Notes: a model not told the origin generated them from the sequence alone. A DNA stretch of 18,957 nucleotides from an uncultured Eubacteriales bacterium (GCA_934365155.1 CAKRMZ010000032.1:1-18957), one strand, 5' to 3'; counted from the stretch's first letter, positions 6,087 through 14,010 are shown. Numbers and translations: made by a program.

Positions 6087-7550
6087 ATGGGAAAAAAATC
6101 TTCCAATCAACAAACAGAAAAAAAAGCACAGCGGATTGAAGCAAAAAATAAATCCATCCAGAAATCAAAAACAATAAAAACCGCAGTTATCTGCGTTGTG
6201 ATTGTACTTGCCATTGTTGCAGCCGTTTTCGGAACAGCATTCGGCATACGCTCTTATCAGGATAGCGGCGCTTTCTTAAGAAACAAAACCGTTATGAAAA
6301 CGGATCATTATAAGATTGATGCGGCAATGCTCTCCTATGTTTTTTACAGTCAAATCGATGAGTTATCGTCAAGCAACTTCTTTAGTCTTTCAAAATCTTT
6401 GAAAGAACAGTATTATGCTTCAAGCACCATGTCTTATTTTGACTATATTATGAACTATTATGTTTTATACAGTGTTCGTCAAAACCTGATTCTTGCTGAA
6501 TGGGGCAAGAGCAATAATGTTATAAGGGACGATGAGGAGGCAATCAACCAGGAAATTGCCGTTCTCAAAGCATCGGCTGAGGCAAAGGGTTTATCGCTGG
6601 ATCAGTATCTGTCTGATTATTACGGACGCGGTGTCAAGGAAAGCGATGTGCGTAAGGTAATTGCATTGCAAATTTACGCAAATCAAGCGCAAGAGGCTTT
6701 TGTTGCTGCTCATAAACCGAGCGATGAAGCAATCGAAAATTATTATAATGAAAACCGTGATGAATTCATTTATGCCGAGTATATTTCCTATACTTTTTCT
6801 TCCGATGACAGCGAAACTCGTGCCAACGAAGCGGCTAAATGCAAAACACCGGATGAACTAAAGGCATATGTTCAGGCTTATTTAATCGAAACCGGCAAAA
6901 CAGAGGAAAAAGCGAAAGAAGAAGCGGAGAATTTAATTGAATCCAGCATTCCCAAAAATTCTACCCGTGATATTTCCGAATTTCTTTTCGCAGATGAACG
7001 TCAAGTCGGTGATACGACTGTTTTAAAGAATACCTCAAGCAGCAGTGACCAGTATACCGTTTATCAAGTATTAAAAACAGCATTCCGTAAGGAATATACT
7101 ACCAAGAGTATCCGCTATATGCTGTTCGAGTTCGACAACTATGAAAGCGAAGATGCTACTCTGGCTGAGGCAAACCGTATATATGACCTTTATAAAGAAG
7201 GCGATATGACCGAAAATGCTTTTGCCGAATTAGTCAAAGAGTATTCGGAGGACAGCAGTTCTAAGAGTACAGGCGGTTTTTATGAAAATATGGAGAGAGA
7301 TGCTGCCTTTACCGAAATCGAGGATTGGGTATACGACGCTGAACGGAAAACCTGCGAGACCAGTTTGATTAAAACGGAGAACGGATATTATTTGATATAT
7401 TTTGTGGGTGACGGAATGATTGCTTGGAAGAGCAGTGCATCGACCACTTTGCTCAATAAGGACTATATGGAGCTTTATGAACAATATCAGTTTGACGTCA
7501 ATTCCGATGCTGTATATTCTGTTCCCGGCAATACTCGCATACCTAAGTAA
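6087..7550 (+). CDS. Membrane-anchored PrsA/SurA-like protein with degenerate parvulin domains
   Basis: The start at ATG 6087 (MGKKSSNQQ) follows GAAAGGAA; the in-frame TTG at 6054 has no ribosome site. The 487-residue protein has a basic N-terminus, one membrane anchor (about 31-53) and a large outer part. Residues about 85-220 resemble the helical SurA/PrsA N-domain. Residues about 229-334 look like a first, very diverged parvulin unit, and 341-440 like a second (SIRYMLFEF, then AFAELVKEYSED, TGGFYENM and NGYYLIYFVGDG). The His of the usual RHIL block is Y344 and the His of the closing GYH block is Y435, so prolyl isomerase activity is doubtful; a holdase/chaperone role for secreted proteins is likely (inference). 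It uses a membrane span where PrsA uses a lipid. A terminator follows. Confidence 0.85.
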   Translation: MGKKSSNQQTEKKAQRIEAKNKSIQKSKTIKTAVICVVIVLAIVAAVFGTAFGIRSYQDSGAFLRNKTVMKTDHYKIDAAMLSYVFYSQIDELSSSNFFSLSKSLKEQYYASSTMSYFDYIMNYYVLYSVRQNLILAEWGKSNNVIRDDEEAINQEIAVLKASAEAKGLSLDQYLSDYYGRGVKESDVRKVIALQIYANQAQEAFVAAHKPSDEAIENYYNENRDEFIYAEYISYTFSSDDSETRANEAAKCKTPDELKAYVQAYLIETGKTEEKAKEEAENLIESSIPKNSTRDISEFLFADERQVGDTTVLKNTSSSSDQYTVYQVLKTAFRKEYTTKSIRYMLFEFDNYESEDATLAEANRIYDLYKEGDMTENAFAELVKEYSEDSSSKSTGGFYENMERDAAFTEIEDWVYDAERKTCETSLIKTENGYYLIYFVGDGMIAWKSSASTTLLNKDYMELYEQYQFDVNSDAVYSVPGNTRIPK

Positions 7551-7568
7551 TTAATATATCTGAAAAAT

Positions 7569-7604
7569 AGGCGCTCGGTTTGTTTGTGAACGGGCGCCTG
7601 TTTT
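7569..7604 (+). terminator. Terminator after the parvulin-like gene
   Basis: AGGCGC (7569-7574) pairs with GCGCCT (7594-7599), extended by three further pairs (one T-G), and is followed by G and TTTT. It closes the cyclophilin/parvulin unit only 13 bases before the HAD gene. Confidence 0.75.
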
Positions 7605-7617
7605 AAAAAGAGGTAAT

Positions 7618-8271
7618 ATGATCTATACACATGTATTTTGGGACTTTAACGGTACTGTTTTTGATGATGCCGAAGCCGGATTTCAAACGATCAATATTCT
7701 TCTTTCCCGCTATCACCTTCCGACCTTTCAGAATATTGACTGTTATCGGAATGCCTTTTCCTTTCCCATCATTGAATTCTATCAAAAAATGGGCTTTGAT
7801 TTTGAAAAATGGGATTACAATCAAATAGCCAAAGAATGGTTGGAGCTTTATACCTATCATACACAAAGCTCCGGTTATTTCGCATGTGTACCGAGTTGTG
7901 TGCAATCTTTGAAAGCGCTGGGAGCCAAGCAAATTATCTTTAGTGCCGGCGAAATAAAAACACTGAAGATTCAACTCAACGTACTCGGAATTTCGAATTT
8001 GTTTGATGATATATTGGGAAATTCGAATCCGCGAGGCGACGGAAAAACAGCGCTCGGTCTTCAGTATATGCAGAAGCATTCACCTCAAAGGGCGGTTTTG
8101 ATCGGCGATACCAATCATGATTTTGAGGTGGCCAAAGCGATGGGAATTGATGTTGTTCTTGTTTCCAAAGGCCATCAATCAGAGAAAATTTTACAAGAAA
8201 CCGGCGCACTGGTATTTTGTGATCTACCTTCGGCGGTACATTATCTTAAAGAATGTACCGAAAATCATTGA
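7618..8271 (+). CDS. HAD-superfamily hydrolase (phosphoglycolate phosphatase-like)
   Basis: The 217-residue protein shows the HAD motifs: motif I WDFNGTVFDD (nucleophile D9), motif II FSAG (S109), a motif III Lys (K143 in GDGKTALG) and motif IV LIGDTNHDFEVA (D164, D168). A helical cap lies between motifs I and II. The family mostly dephosphorylates small metabolites in the cytoplasm. Motif I reads DxNGT where typical phosphatases have DxDGT, so the acid/base Asp is Asn; this WDFNGT variant is, from memory, a recurring subgroup in Bacillota. ATG 7618 follows AGAGGT. Its stop overlaps the -35 element of the next gene's promoter. The substrate cannot be inferred. Confidence 0.85.
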   Translation: MIYTHVFWDFNGTVFDDAEAGFQTINILLSRYHLPTFQNIDCYRNAFSFPIIEFYQKMGFDFEKWDYNQIAKEWLELYTYHTQSSGYFACVPSCVQSLKALGAKQIIFSAGEIKTLKIQLNVLGISNLFDDILGNSNPRGDGKTALGLQYMQKHSPQRAVLIGDTNHDFEVAKAMGIDVVLVSKGHQSEKILQETGALVFCDLPSAVHYLKECTENH

Positions 8272-8296
8272 CAAGCCAAAACGGTTTGCTTATACT
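8268..8296 (+). promoter_or_regulatory. Promoter of the Fur-family gene
   Basis: Consensus TTGACA (8268-8273), 17 bases, TATACT (8291-8296). The -35 element contains the TGA stop of the HAD gene (8269-8271). Transcription would begin near 8303, giving a leader of about 40 nt. Confidence 0.8.
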
Positions 8297-8342
8297 TTTA
8301 AGCAGATAACAAAATTTATTTTCTTTTAAGGAACTAGAGGCA

Positions 8343-8738
8343 ATGACGCGTCAAAGAAAACTTCTGAAAAAGATATTGGAATCCAGCGATAAGCATTTAA
8401 CCGCAGAGGAGCTCTATGCTGTGGCAAAAAAGCAGATGCCCGAAATTGCAATGGCCACTGTATACCGTAATCTGAAATTGATGGTCGATGCCGGAGAAAT
8501 CCGCCGGGTAAAAATGTATCAGGGTGCGGATTTCTATGATAAATCAATCAAGCCGCATGATCATGCCATATGCAAAATTTGCGGTGAAATCTGTGACCTT
8601 AGTAGCAGTGATCGCATCAAAAGCGTGATGGAAGAGGAATTTCAATTAATGATCAGTTCTTATGATTTAAATATATATTATATTTGTCCGAAATGCCAAT
8701 TAAAACAAGAGAACAGCACGAAAACCTCTGAGCTTTAA
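8343..8738 (+). CDS. Fur-family metalloregulator, PerR-like
   Basis: The 131-residue protein has the Fur winged helix (HLTAEELYAVAKK and ATVYRNLKLMVDAGEIRRV) and a dimerisation domain. The structural zinc site is two pairs of Cys (CKIC at 77/80, CPKC at 115/118). Residues H18, D66, H72, H74 and D85 match in type and exact spacing the regulatory metal ligands of Bacillus PerR (H37, D85, H91, H93, D104), with a constant offset of 19. A PerR-like role as a peroxide-sensing repressor is therefore likely, though Zur- or Fur-like function remains possible. The N-terminus lacks about 19 residues compared with PerR. ATG 8343 has AAGGA ten bases upstream. No peroxide-defence gene is adjacent. Confidence 0.87.
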   Translation: MTRQRKLLKKILESSDKHLTAEELYAVAKKQMPEIAMATVYRNLKLMVDAGEIRRVKMYQGADFYDKSIKPHDHAICKICGEICDLSSSDRIKSVMEEEFQLMISSYDLNIYYICPKCQLKQENSTKTSEL

Positions 8739-8815
8739 AAAAGATAATTCTGTGAAACTGCATATGAATTTTTAAGGGTTTGCTTTGTATATTATGGCCT
8801 TTTTATCAAAAACTA

Positions 8816-8844
8816 TTGACAGTAATTTTATCACGGAATATAAT
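8816..8844 (+). promoter_or_regulatory. Perfect consensus promoter of the Crp/ABC operon
   Basis: TTGACA (8816-8821), exactly 17 bases, TATAAT (8839-8844). Both elements are perfect, so the promoter should be strong unless repressed. The start falls near 8851. Confidence 0.88.
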
Positions 8845-8850
8845 AAAAAC

Positions 8851-8866
8851 TGTATTATATGATACA
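8851..8866. promoter_or_regulatory. Candidate operator at the transcription start of the Crp/ABC operon
   Basis: TGTATTATATGATACA is palindromic at 14 of 16 positions (TGTAT/ATACA arms). It begins at the predicted +1, where a bound protein would block transcription. The Crp/Fnr protein encoded just downstream or the PerR-like protein just upstream are natural candidates to bind it (inference). Confidence 0.5.
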
Positions 8867-8881
8867 TTTTAAGGTGAAAAA

Positions 8882-9562
8882 ATGAAAAAACAGCCTTCGT
8901 TTGCTGTCATGCAGCAATCGTTTTTATTTGCTGATATCCCGGATTGTGAATTGCAAAACATTTTTTCTGATATCAAAATAAACCAAAAAGACTTTGATGC
9001 CGGCCAAATAATATCTGTTACCGGATGTCCCTTCGGGATGGTGCTTTCCGGAAAAGCCTCCGTTGTAAAAGACAGAAACGGTACCCCTGTTTTTTTTCGT
9101 TTATTAAAAGCAGGAGATATATTCGGTGTGTCGAAGCTTTTTGACAAAGAAAGCGCGGAAAACTTCGAAAAAGTTCCTACCAGTATCTACGCCAAAACAA
9201 AGTGCAGAGTTTTGTTTTTTACGGTTAGCGATATTGAAAGGATTATTTTGCAAAACAAAACAATTACACGAAACTATATTGAATTTCTTACGAATCGCAT
9301 TTGCTTTTTAAATCAGAAAATTGATGCTTTTACTGCCGGAACTGCAGAAAAAAAGGTTATCAAATTTTTGCTTTCTTTAGAATGTAATCCGAACGGATGG
9401 ATTAATCTGCCGATGTCTTTATTAAAGACATCGGAAATGTTGGATGTTAGCCGGGCCACACTATATCGTATTTTAGAGCATCTATGTCAAAACGGCCTGA
9501 TTCGAAGAGACAAAAAATGTATCTGTATTTTAAACAGAAAGGCCTTAGAGGCACTTTCATAG
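8882..9562 (+). CDS. Crp/Fnr-family transcriptional regulator
   Basis: The 226-residue protein has an N-terminal cyclic-nucleotide-binding-type beta roll (about 15-125; GKASVVKDRNGTPVFFRLLKAGDIFG), a long dimer helix (about 125-150) and a C-terminal winged helix (LLKTSEMLDVSRATLYRILEHL, about 180-202). The beta roll lacks the classic cAMP-contact motif, so the effector is unknown. Eight cysteines (22, 49, 108, 141, 168, 202, 213, 215) are spread along it and do not match the four-Cys cluster pattern of FNR. It starts at ATG 8882 after AAGGTG and ends 12 bases before the ABC binding-protein gene, so it very likely controls that transporter and itself. Confidence 0.88.
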   Translation: MKKQPSFAVMQQSFLFADIPDCELQNIFSDIKINQKDFDAGQIISVTGCPFGMVLSGKASVVKDRNGTPVFFRLLKAGDIFGVSKLFDKESAENFEKVPTSIYAKTKCRVLFFTVSDIERIILQNKTITRNYIEFLTNRICFLNQKIDAFTAGTAEKKVIKFLLSLECNPNGWINLPMSLLKTSEMLDVSRATLYRILEHLCQNGLIRRDKKCICILNRKALEALS

Positions 9563-9574
9563 AAAGAGGTTATC

Positions 9575-10594
9575 ATGAAAAAAATTGTATTGTTATTGAC
9601 TGTTTTGTTGGTTCTTGCTTCGCTCTTTTCATGCCAGCAAAGCGATGTGAATCCGAATGAAGAGGATTCTTCCAAAGATAGCGGTGAAGCAACACCGGTG
9701 GCTGAAAATATTTCGGTTATTACTCTCAAAGGCCCTACCGGTATGGGAATGGCAAAATTAATGGAAGATTCCGAAACAAAGAGTACCTTTGATACCTACC
9801 GTTTTACGATTGCGTCTGCCCCGGAGGAAGTACAAGCAGAGATTATAAAAGGCAATTTTGATATTGCTGCGGTCCCTGTGAATTTAGCGGCCGCTTTATA
9901 TCAGAAGACCAATGGAGAATTGAAAATTGCCGGCATCAACACTCTGGGTGTCCTCTATATACTGGAAAACGGAAACTCCGTCCAAACAATTTCCGATCTT
10001 CGCGGAAAAACAATCTATGCTTCCGGGCAGGGGGCAACTCCGGAATATTCACTTCGGTATATTTTGAAGCAGAACGGCATTGACCCGGATAAGGACGTTA
10101 CCATCGAATATGTGGCGCAGCATGCTGAGCTGGCGACCATGATGGTAGCAAACAAAGCATCAATCGCCTTGCTTCCGGAGCCGAACGTATCTGCGGTATT
10201 AGCCGGAAATAAACAGGTGCGCATTGCACTGGATTTAACGCAGGAATGGAAAAAATCAACCGGTGAACAGGAAGATATGATTCAAGGCTGTATTGTAGTC
10301 AATAAAGACTTTGCCGAGAATCATACAGATGCACTTGTGCGTTTTTTGAACGATTATAAGAATTCCGTGGACTATGTTAATACTAACGAAAATGCCGCGG
10401 AATTGATTGTGAAATTCGGAATTATTCCAAAGCTTGAAATTGCCAAATCTGCCATTCCGAATTCCAATATTTGCTTGATTGAGGGCGAAGAGATGCAAAA
10501 TAAAGTGGAGCACTTCCTTAAGGTTCTATTTGATGCAAATCCCAAATCCGTCGGAGGAAAAATGCCCAGTGAAGATTTTTACTTTAAAAAATAA
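9575..10594 (+). CDS. ABC transporter substrate-binding lipoprotein (NMT1/SsuA-like)
   Basis: The 339-residue protein begins with a lipoprotein signal (MKKIVLLLTVLLVLASLFSC, lipid-bearing C20) and an acidic Ser-rich linker. The rest has the fold pattern of the nitrate/taurine/thiamine-precursor binding proteins: ITLKGPTGMGMAKL at the start of lobe 1, FDIAAVPVNLAAALYQKT, then SDLRGKTIYASGQGATPEYSLRYIL and ASIALLPEPNVSAVL. It captures a small solute outside the cell and hands it to the permease. The ligand cannot be told; the family covers sulfonates, nitrate, pyrimidine precursors and others. ATG 9575 follows AGAGG. The 3' end overlaps the permease start by 26 bases, which suggests coupled translation. 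Confidence 0.88.
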   Translation: MKKIVLLLTVLLVLASLFSCQQSDVNPNEEDSSKDSGEATPVAENISVITLKGPTGMGMAKLMEDSETKSTFDTYRFTIASAPEEVQAEIIKGNFDIAAVPVNLAAALYQKTNGELKIAGINTLGVLYILENGNSVQTISDLRGKTIYASGQGATPEYSLRYILKQNGIDPDKDVTIEYVAQHAELATMMVANKASIALLPEPNVSAVLAGNKQVRIALDLTQEWKKSTGEQEDMIQGCIVVNKDFAENHTDALVRFLNDYKNSVDYVNTNENAAELIVKFGIIPKLEIAKSAIPNSNICLIEGEEMQNKVEHFLKVLFDANPKSVGGKMPSEDFYFKK

Positions 10595-11360
10595 GCCGGT
10601 TAAAGCTGCTGTTTTTTATATTATAATTTTCTTTTTCTGGATCGGATTATGGAAGGTACTGTCTCTGCTCATCGGAAAAGAAGTTCTTATGCCGGCGCCG
10701 GAAGTTGTGGCAAAACGTTTATTTGTTCTGTGCGGTGAATCCGCTTTTTGGCTCGCCGTTTTAAATTCGGTTTTGCATATTACAATCGGTATGTTTGTCG
10801 GTGTTTTGGCCGGGGTAATATTGGCTGTTATCGGATATTGCAGTCATATTCTGCTGGCCTTCAGCTCACCGATTCTATCAATTGTAAAAACAACGCCGGT
10901 TGCATCGTTTATTATTTTAGCGCTCATATGGATCTCCAGAGATTATGTACCGATGTTTGTATCCTGTTTGATGGTTACCCCTTTAATTTGGCAAAACACG
11001 CTCACCGGACTTAAAAACCTTTCTCCTCAGTTAAAAGAGGTATGCATCATTCACCGAATTCCCATGTCGCGCCAAATAAGGCTTCTCTATATTCCCGGCA
11101 CCTTGCCTTATTTTCGCGCAGGATTTCAGACGGCAATGGGCTTTGCTTGGAAAGCAGGCATTGCCGCCGAAGTGCTCACAACGCCGAGACGTACCTTAGG
11201 TAAAATGCTATATGACTCAAAAACATATTTGGAAACCGTTGATGTTTTTGCACTGACAACAGTCGTTATTCTGCTTAGTTTTCTGTTTGAAAAGCTCTTT
11301 ATTTATCTTTTCAAAAGAACAGAGCGGCATCAAAAATTCGGAGGTGTTCCGGTTGAGTAA
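10569..11360 (+). CDS. ABC transporter permease (SsuC/TauC type)
   Basis: The start is GTG 10569, eleven bases after GGAGG (10553-10557), giving 263 residues (MKIFTLKNKPVK and on). An earlier in-frame ATG at 10479 lies inside the binding-protein gene, has no ribosome site and would add an unrelated leader. About six hydrophobic segments are visible. The coupling loop, where EAA-x3-G is expected, reads EVCIIHRIPMSRQIRLLYIP, so the Gly is Arg while the LP-type ending (PGTLPYFRAGF) is kept. It forms the membrane channel for the solute delivered by the lipoprotein before it and is driven by the ATPase after it, whose start codon overlaps its end. Confidence 0.88.
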   Translation: MKIFTLKNKPVKAAVFYIIIFFFWIGLWKVLSLLIGKEVLMPAPEVVAKRLFVLCGESAFWLAVLNSVLHITIGMFVGVLAGVILAVIGYCSHILLAFSSPILSIVKTTPVASFIILALIWISRDYVPMFVSCLMVTPLIWQNTLTGLKNLSPQLKEVCIIHRIPMSRQIRLLYIPGTLPYFRAGFQTAMGFAWKAGIAAEVLTTPRRTLGKMLYDSKTYLETVDVFALTTVVILLSFLFEKLFIYLFKRTERHQKFGGVPVE

Positions 11361-11946
11361 TATTATTTTAAAGGATATTTCTCTTCGTTTCGGCACGCAG
11401 ACCGTATTTGACCGTTTTTCGGCAGAAATCGGCCGAGGGATTGTCACAGCACTGTCGGCGCCGTCCGGAAGCGGGAAAACGACTTTGTTATATTTGATTG
11501 CCGGACTTCGAAAACCGGATGAGGGAACTTTGTCGGGAATTGAGCCGACGCAGAAAATTTCATTCGTTTTTCAGGATGACCGGCTGTTTCCGTGGCTGAA
11601 TGTTTTGCATAATGCCGCCATTGCTTCGGAACGCAAAGCGGCTGCCGATATGCTTTTGGCACTGGGACTGAATGAAGAAGATTTTAAAAAATATCCGTCG
11701 GAAATTTCCGGAGGAATGCGACGCCGTGTTGCAATTACACGGGCGCTTCTTGCCTCGGAGGATATCGTTCTTTTGGATGAACCCTTTTCGGGCCTTGATG
11801 AATCAACTCACCGCAAAACCGCCGATTTTGTTTTTTCGTACTTAAAAGGGAAAACAGTAATTTTCTCTACACATGATACCAGCGATATTACACGTTATGC
11901 ACAGCAAACCATTTTTCTGAATCAAGATGTATGTTCACAATCTTAA
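11353..11946 (+). CDS. ABC transporter ATPase, compact (SsuB/TauB type)
   Basis: Translation starts at TTG 11353, eight bases after GGAGG (11340-11344), overlapping the permease end by eight bases. All core motifs are present in 197 residues: Walker A APSGSGKTT (36-44), Q-loop FVFQ (Q74), signature SGGMRRR (119-125), Walker B IVLLDEP (138-144), D-loop GLDE and H-loop STHD (H174). The family is usually about 240-260 residues; the shortening lies between Walker A and the Q-loop and at the C-terminus, which has no regulatory extension. The first Walker A residue is Ala in place of Gly; the critical GKT is intact. It powers the transporter. Confidence 0.9.
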   Translation: MSNIILKDISLRFGTQTVFDRFSAEIGRGIVTALSAPSGSGKTTLLYLIAGLRKPDEGTLSGIEPTQKISFVFQDDRLFPWLNVLHNAAIASERKAAADMLLALGLNEEDFKKYPSEISGGMRRRVAITRALLASEDIVLLDEPFSGLDESTHRKTADFVFSYLKGKTVIFSTHDTSDITRYAQQTIFLNQDVCSQS

Positions 11947-12003
11947 TCTTTTAAATAAGGCTTTTATATTTCATTACTACATCATGAACAAGGATATTTC
12001 AAA

Positions 12004-13314
12004 ATGAATGGGAAAATTATCAAATTCATTCGAAAATTGACTCCTGCTCGTATTATTGCGATCGGATTTGCCCTTGCGATTCTTTTAGGATCGCTTTTAT
12101 TGAGCTTGCCGTGCAGTGTGCGGGAGGGAATAAATTTACGATATATTGATGCACTGTATACTTCCGCCAGTGCCGTATGTGTGACCGGACTGATTGCCGT
12201 GGATGCAGCAGACACTTTCACGCCGCTCGGACAGTTTTTTTTAGCGACGTTGATTCAAATCGGCGGACTCGGAGTAACTGCAATCGGTACCGGCGTAATT
12301 TTAGCCATGGGCAAAAAAGTAAATTTAAAAACACGCAGTGTGATTCGGGAATCGATGAACTTCGATTCCGGAAAGGGCGTAATTCGATTTGTCAAAAGCG
12401 TATTCTTAACTACGGTAGCGTTTGAAATGGTTGGAGCTTTTATCAGCTTTTTCGTTTTTATAAAAGATTATCCTCCGCTGAAGGCCGTGGGGGTCAGTCT
12501 ATTTCATTCCATAGCTGCTTTTAACAATTCCGGTTTTGATATACTCGGCAATATGCAAAATCTGATCCCGTATCAAAACAACATCATATTGAATTTCACA
12601 ACCTGCGGACTGATTATATGCGGCGGAATCGGTTTTTTGGTGATCCGTGAAATAATGAGCAAACGCTTTCGGTGGCGTCACTTTTCGATGCACGCCAAGA
12701 TCGTGCTTTCGGTAAGCGCTTGTTTGATTGTTATCGGAACAATTCTTATTAAACTAAGCGAAGATATTTCATGGTTGGGTGCATTTTTCAACAGTGTATC
12801 CGCCAGAACGGCCGGATTCTCAACCTACTCATTAAAATATTTTTCAAATGCCGGTTTGCTGGTCCTTATTATATTGATGTTTATCGGTGCCTCTCCCGGC
12901 TCAACGGGCGGCGGTATTAAAACAACTACTTTCTTTGTTTTGCTGCAGGGAATGAAATCTGCGGCAACAAATACATCGGAAAAAGCCTTTCATTATGCTG
13001 TTCCGACCACCGCTTTTCGTAAAGCTGCCACAGTGACCATCATTGCACTGGGAATTGTACTTACCGGCACCTATTTCATGTTAATTATGGAGCCGAATAT
13101 TTCATTCATGGATGCTTTATTTGAAATGACCAGTGCTTTCGGAACGGTCGGTCTGTCGACCGGAATTACCCCCGGGCTTTGTGACGGAAGTAAATTGCTA
13201 TCGATCTTGATTATGTATATAGGCCGTCTCGGACCGCTGACGATCGCCTCTTTATGGTATTTTTCAAAGGGTGAACGCATCAGCTATCCGGAAGGGAATA
13301 TTGCGATCGGTTAA
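12004..13314 (+). CDS. ktrB: Potassium transporter membrane subunit KtrB/TrkH
   Basis: The 436-residue polytopic protein follows the four-fold M1-P-M2 plan of TrkH/KtrB. The selectivity-filter glycines are visible in each P-loop: VTGL (G62), NSGF (G177), TAGFS (G271) and TVGLS (G383). The gate loop of the third repeat is GASPGSTGGGIK (296-307) and the conserved Arg of the last helix is in GRLGP (R408). The short N-terminus fits KtrB better than TrkH of enterobacteria. It imports K+ (often Na+-coupled) under control of the RCK subunit encoded 15 bases downstream. ATG 12004 follows AAGGA. It lies 57 bases after the ABC operon with no clear terminator between, so partial co-transcription is possible. 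Confidence 0.93.
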   Translation: MNGKIIKFIRKLTPARIIAIGFALAILLGSLLLSLPCSVREGINLRYIDALYTSASAVCVTGLIAVDAADTFTPLGQFFLATLIQIGGLGVTAIGTGVILAMGKKVNLKTRSVIRESMNFDSGKGVIRFVKSVFLTTVAFEMVGAFISFFVFIKDYPPLKAVGVSLFHSIAAFNNSGFDILGNMQNLIPYQNNIILNFTTCGLIICGGIGFLVIREIMSKRFRWRHFSMHAKIVLSVSACLIVIGTILIKLSEDISWLGAFFNSVSARTAGFSTYSLKYFSNAGLLVLIILMFIGASPGSTGGGIKTTTFFVLLQGMKSAATNTSEKAFHYAVPTTAFRKAATVTIIALGIVLTGTYFMLIMEPNISFMDALFEMTSAFGTVGLSTGITPGLCDGSKLLSILIMYIGRLGPLTIASLWYFSKGERISYPEGNIAIG

Positions 13315-13329
13315 AGCAGGAGGATAAAA

Positions 13330-14010
13330 ATGTTTAACAAATCAAAAAAAGAAAAAACGACATACGGAATTGTCGGGCTTGGGCGTTTCGGTTATGCTTT
13401 GGCAATGGAATTTGCAGAGTCCGGCGCGGATCTCCTTGTTTTGGATGAAGACGAAGAAAAGGTTCGTGAGCTTCGAGAATATACGGAAAATGCATTTGTT
13501 ATTAAAAATTTAGATAAAAAATCATTAGCGGAAACAGGAATTCAAAACTGTGATGTTGCTATTGTTTGCATCAGTGAAAAAATGGACAGCTCTATTTTAA
13601 CGACTTTAAACTTAGTCGGATTGGGAATTCCTACCGTTATTGCAAAGGCTACCAGCATAGAGCACGGCGAAATTTTAGAAAAGCTCGGTGCGGAGGTAGT
13701 CTATCCGGAACGCGACATGGCCATTCGTCTTGCTCATAGGCTTGAAACATCCCGAATGCTTGACTTTATCCAGCTCAGTGAAAAGCTCAATATTTCAAAG
13801 CTCCTGATTCCGGACAAATTGATCGGCAAAACGGTTCTATCCGTCAATTTCAGAGGAAAATTCGGTGTGAATATTATTGCTATTGAGAATAACAGGACCT
13901 TGGTAGAAACAGTTGCGCCGGAGCACGTATTTAAAAAAGGCGATATTCTCTTTATTTCAGGCAGCAAATCGGATTTGAGCCGTTTGATCGAATGGACAAA
14001 CGAATCATAA
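13330..14010 (+). CDS. ktrA: Potassium uptake regulator KtrA/TrkA (RCK protein)
   Basis: The 226-residue cytoplasmic protein has an N-terminal RCK Rossmann domain (IVGLGRFGYALA, GxGxxG at 16-21, acidic strand end VLDEDEEKV) and a C-terminal TrkA_C domain (about 140-222; NISKLLIPDKLIGKTVLSVNFRGKFGVNIIAIEN). KtrA octamers bind ATP/ADP or NAD(H) at the Rossmann domain and gate KtrB; in many Bacillota the C domain binds c-di-AMP, which cannot be confirmed here. ATG 13330 follows GCAGGAGG. It is translationally close to ktrB. No c-di-AMP riboswitch is visible in the short gap before ktrB. Confidence 0.94.
   Translation: MFNKSKKEKTTYGIVGLGRFGYALAMEFAESGADLLVLDEDEEKVRELREYTENAFVIKNLDKKSLAETGIQNCDVAIVCISEKMDSSILTTLNLVGLGIPTVIAKATSIEHGEILEKLGAEVVYPERDMAIRLAHRLETSRMLDFIQLSEKLNISKLLIPDKLIGKTVLSVNFRGKFGVNIIAIENNRTLVETVAPEHVFKKGDILFISGSKSDLSRLIEWTNES

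Noticed and set aside
10479..10568. N-terminal extension of the ABC permease from ATG 10479
   Set aside because: It lies inside the binding-protein gene, lacks a ribosome site, and GTG 10569 has GGAGG at eleven bases.
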